A program made the position numbers and the translations under genes. A stretch of DNA of 64,000 nt, taken from the NCBI GenBank assembly GCA_025890175.1, contig JANPYM010000014.1, positions 567,052 through 631,051 on the forward strand, written 5' to 3'. Shown piece by piece: positions 45,512-57,863 of this stretch. The stretch is from Ciborinia camelliae. Taxonomy: Eukaryota; Ascomycota; Leotiomycetes; Helotiales; Sclerotiniaceae. A model generated the notes under the pieces. It saw nothing but the letters and a program-made list of their open reading frames with translations, had not been told where the DNA came from and ran no database searches. The stretch's first letter is position 1. Each line of letters starts with the position of its first letter.

Positions 45512-45859
45512 TGTTGGAAAATGTAGGCGAAGATGCTCTACCTTGGTGTTTGTATTCCGAGTTAACCTCATTTACACATAAGGATATTATGGAATTGAGT
45601 AAAAATAATCAAGGATAACACAGCTAAATATACTGCCAATTACATGCTCTCAATGCTTTGGAGGGGTTCTGCTGCTCTGGTGGAGTTTTTTCTCAATCGC
45701 GGCAATCTTTCTTGATTGAAGAGTATAGTGTTTTCAATTTTATGACACCAAAATTCCCAAGGATTTGTGTTGTTGATCCTTGCATTCTATTTTTAATCAT
45801 GTTGTTGATATAAAGTAGTTCTACATACACTAGCTCGATACACAATAATAATATCAACA
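45512..45859 (+). repeat. Probable 5' LTR of a Ty1/copia element
   Basis: The 348-bp segment begins TGTTGGAAAA and ends ATATCAACA, so the ends form the inverted TGTTG...CAACA expected of an LTR. It lies upstream of the gag-pol relic in the right orientation. No second copy is visible in the window, so the call rests on ends and position only. Confidence 0.5.
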
Positions 45860-45949
45860 ATACATGTGATAAATTTTGATTCCCTGTCTTGGAGGTGGTT
45901 ACTATATGGATATCTCGATAAGATATTTGGGGCAACCTGTAAGCTCAAC

Positions 45950-48466
45950 ACGATATCTGCGAGAAGGCTAGGAAACAGCTTTCGAAGGTAACAGCTCGAT
46001 ATAATAGAGTTAAGCAACCATTCCAGAAGACGCAAGAGATCCACCAGTGGATAAATGACTGGGAGCACACCTATACAGAGGCAAAAGCTTAAACCTACCA
46101 GAAGTTGATAAAAATCGAGCGGCCTTCGATTTTGCCATTTACTTAGGAGATCACTATTCATCTTGGGCCACTAGTGCCCTTGTATATGGTATAATCGAAA
46201 GATTCCGGAACTATATACGCTTAACACAAGCATGGACTTCTATCCTTACTCCTCCTCTAACAGCATTGGCTACCTTCAAGGGAGATAATAAGGATGATAT
46301 CAAGAGAGATAACAAAAGGAATATCTGCATTTGCGGAAGGCCGCATTTATATGCTAAGTGTTATTATCTCAATCCGAACCTACGACCGAAGGGCTGAGAG
46401 GCAACTACCTCTGATATTGATCATTTCAAATCAATCTAGAATACCCTCACCTTGAAAACGAAGATGAATCTCGATAAGAGGAATAAGGGATTCAAGGAGC
46501 TATTAAAGCTTGCTAAGATCACTTGGGAACCATCCAATTCTATCACAGAGTCGAATAAGGAGGCCATGGAATTAACGAATAAGGATTTTAACGATATGGG
46601 AGCTTCAATAGATCAGCAATTCCTGGCTTATAGCGATAGCTACATTCATGATAAATAGCTAATCGACAATGGGACAGATATTCATGTAACTAATTCAATG
46701 AAAGACTTTGTTCTTGAAGAAGTTGGCAAGCCATCTGATCTGATCAGTGCTGGAAGAGATCGATTTCAAATTGACGCTTTTGGAACCCGTACAATTATGG
46801 TCAATACCCCTTCAGGACCAGGGAAAATAACCCTCAAGAAGTTGGCATATATCCCTGGGTTTTTAACGAACCTAGTAGCCTTGGGCAAGCTCAATAAGAA
46901 AGGAGTGCACTGGAGCACTGAACAACCAACTATATTGACGAAGGAAGGTAAGCCCTTTGCTCACCTTGCTCAAGTTGGAGAGAATTAGACTCTAGCAACC
47001 ATTAGCACTTCTCAGCATATTTCCTTCGCTAGTAACCAATGAGAAAACAAGAGGAAAGCAAGGTAATGATAAACAGACTAATCAAAGCCAGGCTCTAGAC
47101 GTTCTCAAAGACGAGAATATCATTCGGCGGTACTTTCAAGCCTACCAAAACTTCCAGGATACTACTCAACATTCGCTGTTCACTATTTCAGGCCCAAAAC
47201 GCCTCGTTTACATCAAAATGACCTGCCACCACCTCACGCTTTTACAAAGATCTAGCTGGTCACCCATATACCAAGGAATTTCAACAAGCTTGCAACGATA
47301 AAATCAATGCTTTAAAGGCACGTAAAACCTTTGATTACATTGATATCACAGCACAACGAGAGAAAGCACTCCCATTGCTGTGGGTTTTCACATACAAATA
47401 CGATCAAGATGGATTTCTTACCAAATTCAATGCAAGAATCTGTGCAAGAGGAGATCTGCAAACTACGGAGGAAGAAAAATATGCAGCTACGTTGACATCT
47501 CGGATTTTCAGAGCAATGATGCCTATCTCAGCTACTTTCGACCTCGAGATCCGTCAATATGATATATCTAATGCTTTCTTGCATGTAACATTTAAACAGC
47601 CAATCCTTTGCAAATGTCCTGATGGATTCGAAATCCCAGGAAAAGTATTATCAGTAAATCAAGCACTTTATGGTTTAGTTCCGAGAATCTCCTCCATATT
47701 GGTATAATGAACTTACTGTTACTCTTACAGAGTATGCTCTAAATCCAGTGCCGAAGGCACCTTACATCTTTGCCAACAGCTGGTTAACTGTTATTTTCTA
47801 TGTTGACGATATTATTGCATTGCTATTTGCAAGAAAAGTCATATGTTAAGATGAGTCTCGTTTGAGAATGCTCTCAAGACAGCATACTCAATCAAGGCTC
47901 TAGGAGATATTCAATTCTTTTTAGGCATCAAAGTTATACGCAACCGCGAAGAGAGGTGACTCTGGCTCTGCCACGATAACTACATTTCGAAGATTATTCC
48001 CAAGTTCGAAGTGAAAACAAACCCTCAAATTAGGGCTCTCCTTCCTCCTACACCACGCGTCAAGAACCCAGACATTGCAACTCCGCCACAAACTTATGGA
48101 CATCAACAAAAAGTCGGCAGCATTACTTATGCCGCAGTTACCATTCGGGCCGAGATTTCGAAGACGACATCCATTTTGTCAGAATTCCTTCGAAACCCCT
48201 CTGCTACACACTTGGCTGCAACAGCTTGTACTCTTCAATACCTTGAGAATACGAAATACCATGCAATAATGCACGAAAGCAAAAGGGCTTCTCCAGTACG
48301 AAATTTTCAGATTGGGAGTGACGCTTCTCGTGCTGACGAGATTGCTACGAGGGTTTCTTCAGTGGGCGATTGCTTCATCCTTTTTGGTGGCTTGATACAC
48401 TTCCAAAGCTCCCAGCTGAAATCGGTCACGACATCGAGTACACAGTCGGAAATACTCGCGTGATCA
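45950..48466 (+). mobile_element. Degenerate, truncated Ty1/copia retrotransposon (gag-pol relic)
   Basis: Broken plus-strand frames give in order: a gag fragment (about 46000-46200), a zinc-knuckle-like segment (CICGRPHLYAKC, about 46329-46364), and the protease region LIDNGTDIHVTNSM near 46661, where the expected DSG is DNG. Then come reverse transcriptase (EFQQACNDKINALKARKTF from about 47277, NARICARGDLQT, DISNAFLHV, and YVDD near 47801) and RNase H (VGSITYAAVTIR to SSTQSEILA, ending about 48463). The integrase between protease and reverse transcriptase is almost entirely missing. There are many stops and frameshifts, and no 3' LTR. The element is dead. Confidence 0.85.
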
Positions 48467-48489
48467 GGAGCGGGAAGAGAGCTCATATG

Positions 48490-49010
48490 GTGTCTACGCT
48501 TCTTCAAAAATATAGGCCGAGATCTTCAAGAAAAAGCCATAAGATTCTGCAACGATCGCAAACTGCTTCGTTAAGCGTTTGTCGGAAATGTTTGCATCGA
48601 GATCGATTGCTTTCCCAACAGACTGTACCATTTGTAGCTGCTTAACGCCACTAGTTAGTTGATGGGCAATAGTTGCGAGAAATTGGCTTGCCGTTCCACC
48701 ATCACCTTTGCCTCGTTTGAAGGAAAGGCTTGCTCGGAGCTCCCCATAGATTCTTTTCCTCGAAAGGTTGATTGAGCAATTGTACGAGAGATGGGAGACT
48801 TGCCCATACCCGCCATTCCGTTTAGCCCGAATATGCATTTCCCCTTACCTTGGGATCCCCGGCCCATCCTGAAATCGTTTTCAGTCACTCAACTCGGGTA
48901 CCCAGGGGACATCTCGCATCATGCTCGTCTTGATGTGAATCGAAAGTAGCATTTTTGGCGATTGGGTTTTCCCAATTTAGCGGTTCCAAGATTTCAGCAA
49001 CTGATTCTTG
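48490..49010 (-). pseudogene. NACHT/NLR fragment, frameshifted
   Basis: The minus strand encodes, in order from 49010 down, NATFDSHQDEHDARC and TRVE followed by an in-frame stop, LKTISGWAGDP, a frameshift, KCIFGLNGMAGMGKSPISRT with an intact P-loop GMAGMGKS, a second shift, then ASLSFKRGKGDGGTASQFLATIAHQL. This is the standard start of the NACHT domain in fungal NOD-like receptors. No effector domain or C-terminal repeats are present, and the fragment stops about 30 bp from the RNase H end of the copia relic. Intact homologues act in non-self recognition and cell death. This copy cannot. Confidence 0.8.
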
Positions 49011-49883
49011 GATATTTCGTCGTTCTTGACCTAGACCTAGACCTAGACCCGATCTCCGCATTAATACCCATCCAATCCAATCCATTCTATCCACTCCCCT
49101 CTCCCCCCCCTACCCCCCCCCTCCCTCTCCCCCCCCTCCAATCCACCGCGCGCCGACAAATAAGCAAGTAAGTTAGGTACCTACCAACCTAGACAAGAAA
49201 ACCCATAAAATTTCAATTTTCAATTTCAAGTTCAATTTCAAGTTCAATTTCAAGTTCAAGTTCAATCTCCAGCACAAGCACTAGCACAAGCACAACACCA
49301 GCAACAAAGAGTAACAATAACAACAACCACAATAATACCAAGTAATAGTAATCCATTTGCATTTGCATTCGCACTAATACTAATGATCAATGCCCGACTA
49401 AATACATCTACGTGCCTTATTTCCCGCTGACATTCCCAGCTGCACCATGCATCCACCCATGCATCCACCCATCCACCCATGCATCCATCCATCCATTCAA
49501 TTCTTGCCTCCAGAAAAATGTATGAAAAAAAAAACAACGAATTCCCATGATATTTTCTTGCTGTGATACCACACCACACCATTCCAATCCGTCACAATCA
49601 TTTGACCTGGACCTGGACCTGGACCTGGTCCTGGTCCACCGATCCGTCAAAAATGGCCATCATGAAACGCATCTCACTTTGAATGAAATGAAAATCAAGC
49701 GTGTCCCCAAAAAATACCCCAAAACTTGAGCGCAAGAAATAATCAATCATCCATCCCTCACTCCCCAGAAAGAAAGAGAAAAAACCACGCAAAAAGCCTC
49801 GATTGAATGAACGCCCGACGCGCTCCACCCCAGCATTAAGACACCCGTGCAATCCCAGGTCAGAGACTGGAAAGCAACCACAC
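49011..49883. other. Spacer with short tandem repeats
   Basis: Contains GACCTA repeats (about 49028-49047), TTCAATTTCAAG repeats (about 49208-49264), CATCCACCCATG repeats (about 49447-49492) and GACCTG repeats (about 49601-49628). No gene. Confidence 0.5.
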
Positions 49884-52487
49884 TTAATAGGGACTATTAA
49901 CCACATCATCTCGGCCCAACTTGTACCTCCCGCTAGCCTTGCTTCCAATTCTCGCACTCTCTCTTCTCCCATTGCTCCAGCCAACCTTCATTGGTGTTGC
50001 AATACTTTCTCTCGTAGGCTTCTTGAAACTCTGTTTTGCCACCATGTTGACTTCATTCGGCAATGCCACAATGACGTTCTTGTCACTGCCATATTTGAAA
50101 TTATCTGCCTTGACTTCTTCAGCATAGCGTTTAATACTATAAGGATCCTTGCTATTTCTCAATATCTTCTTCAAATTCCATGTTACGATGAAAGGACCTG
50201 TAGCTGAAATGATAGATGTTTCAGAAATGCCTTCACCAGTATTGAAACGAGCCGTCGTAAACGAGAGAGGAGCACCAGTCTCATGTTGAAATTGGGCGAC
50301 GTGGGATGGAGTAAGAGCAAGGCGACGGGGTTGAGGTTTGGAGTCCTTCCCAAATGACTTTTCAAACCCGAGTTTGCCTTCATTTTTGCCATCCTTTTGA
50401 AGAGCGTCAATGAGAAGAATATACGTGCGGCAAGTAGCCAGGACCCAACGACCATCGGCGCTGACATCGAGACCAATGATAGGTTCACCGAGAGCTGGGA
50501 TATGGGTTTTCGCGTTGATACCAAGACGATCAAACATACGAATATCACCCTTGGTACTAGCAACTGCAATGTAACCCTTTTCGGTGGTTGCGGCAGCTGA
50601 GAAATCGTTCTTGGAAACATATTGCTTGAGTTCGGAATCGACGAGTTTATTGCCTGAAAGTCGAGGATCGATACGGTATAAAGCATTTCTGGAAAGACCA
50701 AGGAAAGTTTGTTCTCCTGTCATTTGAGAGAATTTACTTTCGGGGGCAAAAGTATTGACTGGAATATCATCATGGACTTTCCACTCATCGACGATTTTTC
50801 CATACTCCAAATCCATTTTAAAGAGCGAATGTGGATTACGCTCATCTTGAAGAATCATACTCGTATCTTCAGCATGAAGCATGACTTTCTTTGGGCTGAA
50901 AAGCTTTCCATCTGGTGTTTGGACTTTCGAGATATTGGTTGAGAACTCCAAATGGTTATTAGGTGTATGCTTGAAAACGCCAATTTTGGATCCTCTGACA
51001 ACGAATGATCGATCGTGTTTGTATCCAACTGCGAGTTGCGAGTTGACGTTTCCATCGTCATCTTTAGTTGCCACATCATCTTCTTCCTCATCAGAATCGT
51101 AATGTTCGCTTTTTTGACCATCATCTTCATCCTCCACTTCTTCTTCCTCTTCTTCCTCTTCCTCTTCTTCACCTTCGACAATATCAGGTGCATCCTCCAT
51201 GGTAAGATCCTGGAATGCCTCCAGAACATAATCTCTCTCGTCTTCCTTGCTCTTGTTCCATTTAATCTCGTTCAACTGTTCCCACAAAGCTTGCATCAAA
51301 CCCTCTTGGAATCTTGTAATCGTCTCTTGATCTTTGAATCGAAGAAGCCATGAGTATGCTTGATTATCAGGTGTGTAAGCGTTGAAAATAAATGATTGAT
51401 ATTCGAAGTTAAAAACTGGATTGATGTCCGCAATAACAGCATGACCTAACCAGTCTTTCTCCTTGCCAGTAATTTGTAGCCAATATTGCCATTTACCAAC
51501 CTCAGTAACAGTTGCGGTGACTTCAGCATCTTGTTTCAAAAAAGAACCCGAGATAAAGTCGAACAAATGTAACTCAGCGGTTTCCTCTGCTAACACAGAA
51601 ATGGCCTCGGGATGTTGAGCAACAACTGGTGCCTTTGTTGGACCTTCATCAACCGGCGATGGAGATCTGGGCGGCGCCCTCGACCCTCTCGTAACAGGAC
51701 TCATATCTCTCTTAAGCGGGGAATTTGCCGTACTTCTGGTAACTGCCTGATCAATAGCCGGAAACGATTGCACAGGACTCAAAGTTGTAGTAGGGCTTAT
51801 AGGCGGGCTAGCATGCGGAATCGGTTCTTCCTCCTCGAAAGCGAATTGGCTCAATTCCTCCTCAGTAGCCGTCAAATAATTTCTCCGAAATTTTCTCTCA
51901 AACTGACAATGAACAGAAGTAAGTTCAAATGACTGAACCTGACTATTCTCGATCGAAACGCCGCAGACAAATTCGTATAAATCGCCCGCGTCACCGCTCA
52001 AATCTCTCCACGCAAGGACCTTTTCACCGCCTTCGCGAATCTCCGACCGGAAATGCAAACTTTCGTCGAGAAGAAATGTTTTTTCGTCACGATCTCCTGT
52101 CAAAGCTGCTATGCCGTCGTCGTCGTCCGCAGCCTCGCCGTCCAGTAATTCTTCTTCGCCTTCTTCGTAGGCTCTTTGAATCACAAGTTGATATTGAAAT
52201 TCCTGACCGGTTCTTCTAATCCTGGCAGCTGCGTCGCGGAATATAAGTTCGGAATAACCCTTGGGGGATAGAGGTCGAACGAGATAAAGTTGGCCTTGAG
52301 GTAATTCAACCAAAGTCTCTTTGGATGTATCACCAAAGATCAATTTGCCGACTGGTGAATATGTTAGATGTCATTCAAGAAGAGAAATCGTACATTTAAT
52401 TTGCGCTCTGCTGTTGAAAATCTCGCGATGAGGAAGGAGAGAGGGGTACGGACTGTTTATTTACATACCATTTCTTAGCATAAACAT
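49884..52487 (-). CDS. vid27: Vacuolar import and degradation protein VID27
   Basis: Two exons: a 19-bp first coding exon (52469-52487, MFMLRN plus one base) and 49884-52351, separated by a 117-bp GT-AG intron, give 828 aa. The joined N-terminus MFMLRNVGKLIFGDTSKETLVELPQGQLYLVRPLSPKGYSELIFRD-type matches the VID27 family. A PH-like middle region follows (DFISGSFLKQDAEVTATV), then a pure acidic run of about 15 Glu/Asp, then a C-terminal WD40-like propeller with conserved segments such as RMFDRLGINAKTHIPALG and GLDVSADGRWVLATC. In yeast VID27 is tied to vacuolar import and degradation of gluconeogenic enzymes. The molecular role is unclear. Divergent from the S17 gene. Confidence 0.92.
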
Positions 52488-52952
52488 TTTGTGTCTGTTT
52501 TCGTTTGCGATCAGGAACGTGGGTCTCCAGGCTCAAAGAAAAGGATGTCGTGAAAACATCAACTTACTGTCGTGACTCAACTCTCCAAATGAAGGTATTT
52601 TGTAAGGATGAACTGTCTGACAAGAAAGCAAATTCACAGAGAAGATGGCAACCTTGACTCCGGTTCTTGTATTTTTTGTGTTGCAAGGCAGAAACGTCAT
52701 GTTCTATGGTGGGGGTTTCGAGAAAGAGGTACGCCACCACTGTGGCTGTGCTCTAGGTTACTCGAGTAACCTACAGGAGGAACCTTAGGTAATCAGTCTC
52801 GGAACCGGAAAAACGTTTCCAAAAAGTCTAGGATCTGAATATCAAATAATGGCAGCTATCAAAATATGAGGGAGCAAATTAACGATTAGACTTTCCCCTC
52901 AATCCCAATTTGCGCCAAAGCATCTATCTGCCCGTCCCATAATCTTTTCAAA
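52488..52952. promoter_or_regulatory. Divergent promoter region VID27 / mitochondrial S17
   Basis: 465 bp between divergent start codons. The sequence contains the palindrome TTACTCGAGTAA at 52758-52769. The regulator is not known. Confidence 0.4.
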
Positions 52953-53615
52953 ATGCCCATGCAGAAAACATTAAAATCCGCAGCCAAGGTCGCCGCTCAT
53001 GCGTCGCGGCAGATCAATGCTGTGGTAGTATCAAGCGGCCTCATGCAAAAAACAGTAAAAGTACGAATTGGAACCCAAGTATGGAATCAGCATCTTCAAA
53101 AGGTATTTCACCCACTCCCTCTCCTTCTCTCTCTATGAACCTATTCCCATTCATCCATTCCCCCGCACCCCTCCCCTCCATCTAGCCAATCATGATTTTC
53201 CATCCCCTCCCCTCCCCTCACCAACCCAACACTAACCCCCCCCCAGAAATTCAACGCAACCACTCACCTCCTGGTGCACGACCCCAACTCCTCGCTGCAC
53301 ACCGGCGACGTAATATCCATATCGCCGGGGTGGCGAACCTCGAAAACCGTGCACCACGTCGTATCCTCGATCATTGCGCCATTTGGCAGTCCCATTTCCG
53401 AGCGACCGGCGATCCCCAGCGCCGCAGAACTACGCGCGGAGCGAGAGCGGAAATTAATGTCGAAGGATATCCGGAAGGGGAGGTGGAGTCGTTGGGGCTT
53501 TGAGGAAGATCCGAGGGGGGTTGAGGGGGGCGAGTGGTTTGTGGAGGGGTGGGCAAAGGAGGAGCCGGTTAAGGCCGTCGAAAGTGTAAATGCGGAAGAA
53601 GCAAGGCGTGTGTGA
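52953..53615 (+). CDS. Mitochondrial small ribosomal subunit protein S17 (uS17m)
   Basis: Two exons: 52953-53102 and 53247-53615 with a 144-bp GT-AG intron (acceptor CCCCAG) give 172 aa. The S17 core is visible: INAVVVSSGLMQKTVKVRIGTQ followed by HLQKKFNATTHLLVHDPNSSLHTGDVISISPGWRTSKTVHHVVSSIIAPFG-type sequence, an OB fold that binds 16S-like rRNA. The C-terminal extension of about 60 residues, rich in Arg, Lys and Glu, is usual for fungal mitochondrial S17. The start at 52953 gives MPMQKTLKSAAKVAAHASRQ, consistent with mitochondrial import. A second ATG lies two codons on. Convergent with the SAP1-like gene. Confidence 0.9.
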
Positions 53616-54020
53616 AGGAAGAAAATGGATGTGGGTGGGTATGCATATATGGCGTTCAAGGTGTATCACATTTGCACAGGGTGTGTATAAAGATGGGATT
53701 GTATCATACATATATCATGTGGAAAAATGGTATGGAAAATGAACACATCATGTAATATATATATTTATATATCTATTGCGTATGTTCGTGTTGTTTATAA
53801 CTGCACTAGACCAGCTCTTATCATGTAAAGAGTCCCAATTCCCAAGACTCTAAACTCCCGATCGTAATGTGCCCTTCAGGTACTGGGTCCTTTCCATATC
53901 CCTCCCAAACCCATGGATCCTACTGTATGTTGAGCCCCCAAATCCATTCCGTTAAAATTAACCAAAAGCTAAAATATTTATACACGAAGTAATATACATA
54001 TATAGATGACCATCGTAGCT
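53616..54020. terminator. Convergent 3' intergenic region
   Basis: 405 bp between the stop codons of S17 (+) and the SAP1-like gene (-). AT-rich with ATATATATTTATATAT near 53756. It must hold both 3' ends. No exact polyadenylation site is claimed. Confidence 0.35.
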
Positions 54021-56817
54021 TTAACCGCCACGTTCACCAAACTCCTTTGCCCAATCCTCAAATTCTTGAAGTCCTTGTTTGCTTACACTTGGTCTAATAT
54101 TGACCAAACTGGCTTCAAAATCTTCAATTTGCATTGGACGAATGTCATCCATGGACATTTCTAATAGTTTTTCTCCGAGAGATCGAAGAGGACCCATTGC
54201 AGCATCTTTAGCTAATGCTGTAATGTCAGATCCCGAAAACCCTATGTATTTTAGTAATATTTCAACAATGGAAACAATAAGACTTACCATCGGTAGCTTT
54301 GACCAATTCCTGAATATCGCCTTCTTTCAAGCCATGTTTTTGGTGTCCCAGTAGAGTTTTTAACTGCTTGGCCCTAGTCTCCTCCTCAGGTAAAGGAATA
54401 TACTGCCTTCTTACGAATCGGCGTCTTGCAGCTTCATCAATTGCCCATGGCAAATTTGTTGCAGCAAGTACGAGTACTCGACTAGCGTCTCCCCTTTCCT
54501 TTTCCTTGTCTGTTTGCTCCCTACCAGCTGCAGCTCTTTGCAGATCACTCCATTGAATAAGAAATTCGGTTTTGATCCGCCTTGTAGCTTCATGCTCTCC
54601 TCCAGATCGTGCTGAAAGTAGAGAGTCGATTTCATCAACGAAAATGATACTTGGCGCCAATGCTTTTGCGAGAGAAAATAATGCTCGGACAAGTTTCTCG
54701 GATTCGCCCAAGAACTTGCTTGTCAAACTACTAGCTGAGATGGAGAAGAATGTAGATTTCGATTCAGTGGCAACCGCTCTTGCCAACATAGTTTTACCGG
54801 TACCTGGAGGCCCGAACAGAAGCATGCCACGAGCTGGTTCGCGAAGGCCCATGAATAGATCTGGTCGTAAAAATGGATAAACCACGGCTTCTTTAAGTGC
54901 GTTTTTAGCAACCTCTAAGCCTGCGACATCATCCCAGTGTACTTCATCACCTTGAACTACAATCTCATTGAAGATCTGTTTAGCAGCCCCTTCATCAACT
55001 CCTTTTGGCAAGTTCTTCATGAGATACTTGACTTTCTCATCCCATGCATCCTTGACTGTGTCCGTGATGGAATCATTGGATTCATCCGATGTTGGTGACG
55101 AAGGATCAGCGAGGATTGGCGCTACCACCTGTTTTTGCTTTCTCTTAGGTCGAGTTCGTGGTTCTTCAATACTGGTATCGTCATTTGCACTTTGAGACGA
55201 AGTGTCATCTCCTGGTACTCGACCCAGTTCCTTCGCGCGTGACTTTTTACTGTCATCTTTACGTCTTGGCGACGAACTATTAGCAGATACAGGTTTCCTT
55301 TGTAGGCGATTTGATGACCCTCTGAGGTCAGAATCTGGGCCTGGCCTTTGAGCTGGTCTCCTTCGCGGAGGGACTATGCACTCTGGATTGCCCTTCTTGG
55401 CTATTGTATCGGGATACTCCTGCAGATAAGTCGGATATTTCAACGGTTCAAATTTACCTGGTTGTCTTGAGTGAGGTGGAGGTGGGGGAGGCCCTTTCTT
55501 AAGTTGTGCAAATGCTGTAGCGGAAGACTCCGCCGGCGGGGATTGTGATGATGGGCCAGCATCAGGCTCGGCTGGTAGTGGTATAAGTGGAGAATCGAGT
55601 CCAATTAAGTCTTTCATAGTGGCAGTGGTGAGAGAATGTCCAGAAACAGCGCCTGGTTGACCTGGATCTGTTGGAGGGAAGGGATATCCATTTGATCGAC
55701 CCGTAGCTCCCACCAAAGCATTCATGCCTGTCAGTAGATCAACTGGCGATTTTCGCGGCGGTCGTGTTTCTGGCACGAGAGTTCTTGTTGTGCTATCATA
55801 TCGAACTGGATTCGGAGGTAATTGTTTCCCTTTGAATGGGTCGGAAAAGCTGGGCCTACCATCAGGTAGGTTTGTTGTGCTGTTATCAATCTCTGGATCT
55901 TGGGAACGAGCCGATTTATCTTTCCCCTTTCTACTCATAGTATTCCATGCCAGGTTAGCAGCCTTATTTGTTACAGGGTTATCTCCCTTCTTGTGGTTTG
56001 ATCGAGAACTCTTGCTTTTCTTAGAATCGCCAGATCTCAATGTTTGTAGCATTGTTCTTCCTCCTTTTTCAGGGCTGGGACTTCTCGAATCTTTCGACAT
56101 TTTATGTGGCTGTACAAGTGACGGATGGGAAGTTTGAACGGGTTGTCTCGATGACGATGCCGTTGGTGGTGCAATTGAAGAGTTTGACATACTTCTACCC
56201 CCACCGACAACAGCCATCTCTGAGCTATTTTTCGAAGCTATCGAAGGTCTTTGTGGCAATGGAGGCGGGGTAGGCTTTGGCAGACCATCATAATTGACTG
56301 CAGGAATTGTGCCCTCCCCAATTGTATTAGTCGGATTACTTGTAACAGGCGCTTGAGAGTCAGAAGAAGCTCGTCCTGATTTCAAGAATGATTTGAATCT
56401 TCCACTGCCGCCACTGCTAGTTTCTTCTGGTGGTGTCTTTTCTCCATTCTCCTTGTCTTCCCGCGAGGCTTTAAGAGCTTCTAATAAATCGACCCGTTCT
56501 TTGCATTGCATTTCCATAGATCTCAAGCTATCCTTCAAAGCCTTCTCGGTTTCGGATTTGGGTGTATAGCCTGCAGGAACTCGATATGCATTGTGATAGT
56601 ATATTTGATCGAGAGCCGACCGCCATGATCGTAAAGCTTCTGGCTCATTACCCTGAAGGAGACCTCGTCAGTATATCCTCTTTCCAATCTTGAAATCCGC
56701 CAAGTGAAGATCACTGTCTATACTAACCTGACCCTCGAAGTATACAGCCGTTGAACATATTAAATAACAGTCATCGTACGTCTTCTGAAGCGACGAAGAT
56801 GGTTTGTTTCGCATCAT
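54021..56817 (-). CDS. MIT-domain AAA ATPase, SAP1/spastin/fidgetin group
   Basis: Three exons: 56728-56817, 54288-56652 and 54021-54241, with GT-AG introns of 75 and 46 bp, give 891 aa. The N-terminal 100 residues look like a MIT domain ([20 protein letters not shown] and [21 protein letters not shown]). A long Ser/Pro-rich linker follows with a poly-Pro run. The AAA module begins near 590: Walker A GPPGTGKT at about 643, Walker [11 protein letters not shown] at about 700, sensor and Arg finger in [19 protein letters not shown], and a C-terminal helix typical of the Vps4/spastin/katanin class. Yeast Sap1 and Yta6 are the closest remembered relatives. A role in microtubule severing or membrane remodelling is inference. 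All catalytic residues are intact. Confidence 0.9.
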
Positions 56818-57863
56818 GACAAAGTTTCTGGTTCCGGGAAGCGATCATTAATATCGTCGTTGGTAGAAGCTGTATAAGAAACTGTTTTATCAAAAATAAT
56901 TGTAAAATAGTTGTTGATTTTATGAGGTCTGAGGTCTGAGGTCTGAGGTCTCGTGTTTATGGCAGCTCCAATCGATAACCACCAGGAACTTTCAATCACA
57001 ATCATGCGTTCGTTTCCCTTTGCGGGTAAGCCTCAATACCTAGCTGTAGTGACGTAGCGAAATCAATGACCCAGGTGGGCTTGGACATTATTTACTTTAC
57101 CAATGGATAAATCAAGTCCAAGTTAGAAAAGGATATCGGGACATAAAGTTAGAAATCATTATATCGATGACCACCCGAGTAGGTATTTATTAAAATTCAC
57201 AGGTTGGTATTCATCAAGTAGGAAATATTGACAAACTCTCATACCGTGGGTTGTGGTGGTTGGTACTGTACGGATAAAGATTCATTCACGCCATGCCTAC
57301 TCGAGTAGGTTATATAAAGATAAAGAAAAATGTGGCTACGTTCATATACGAGGATTACTTTTAGTGGGTTATCATTGTCGATCCTGCGATAGAGGGGTAC
57401 GAAACAGCTACCCTCAACACACTCCATAACACCATTTGAATTCTTCAAAACACCTCGAACATTCAAATTTTTATGAATAGAAGCCAAAATACCGGCAAGC
57501 TTCGTACGCAAATTCAAATCTCATACAGTTGATTTTATATTGATTTTCAAAGACGATTTTCGTTACTCGTATGTAGGGGGATGGCTTACTTTACAGGGGG
57601 TAGAGAGGGGTACAGAATGGATTACGAGCCCGTTAACATCAGCGCGCTGCCCTTGCTCGAATAGGGGAATGGCACATTTTCGCTAGTGAATCCCGTTCCG
57701 AATGGCTATAGGTAGGTACTTATATCGGTTCAATGTTCAATATCAGTTGAATATAAAACATTAAACTTATTTAATACCTAGTTATTGTAAGTATTTTGCC
57801 AATCTATTTTCAAACTTAAGTAGCGATACTCTATCCCTCTACTTTACTCTACATAATATCCAT
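56818..57863. other. Intergenic spacer
   Basis: About 1 kb. Contains four GAGGTCT units (about 56927-56952) and paired CTACTCGAGTAGG palindromes near 57296-57309. No gene. Confidence 0.45.

Noticed and set aside
49262..49650. Minus-strand Trp/Met-rich frames
   Set aside because: Translations of CATCCACC and GTTATTG-type simple repeats.
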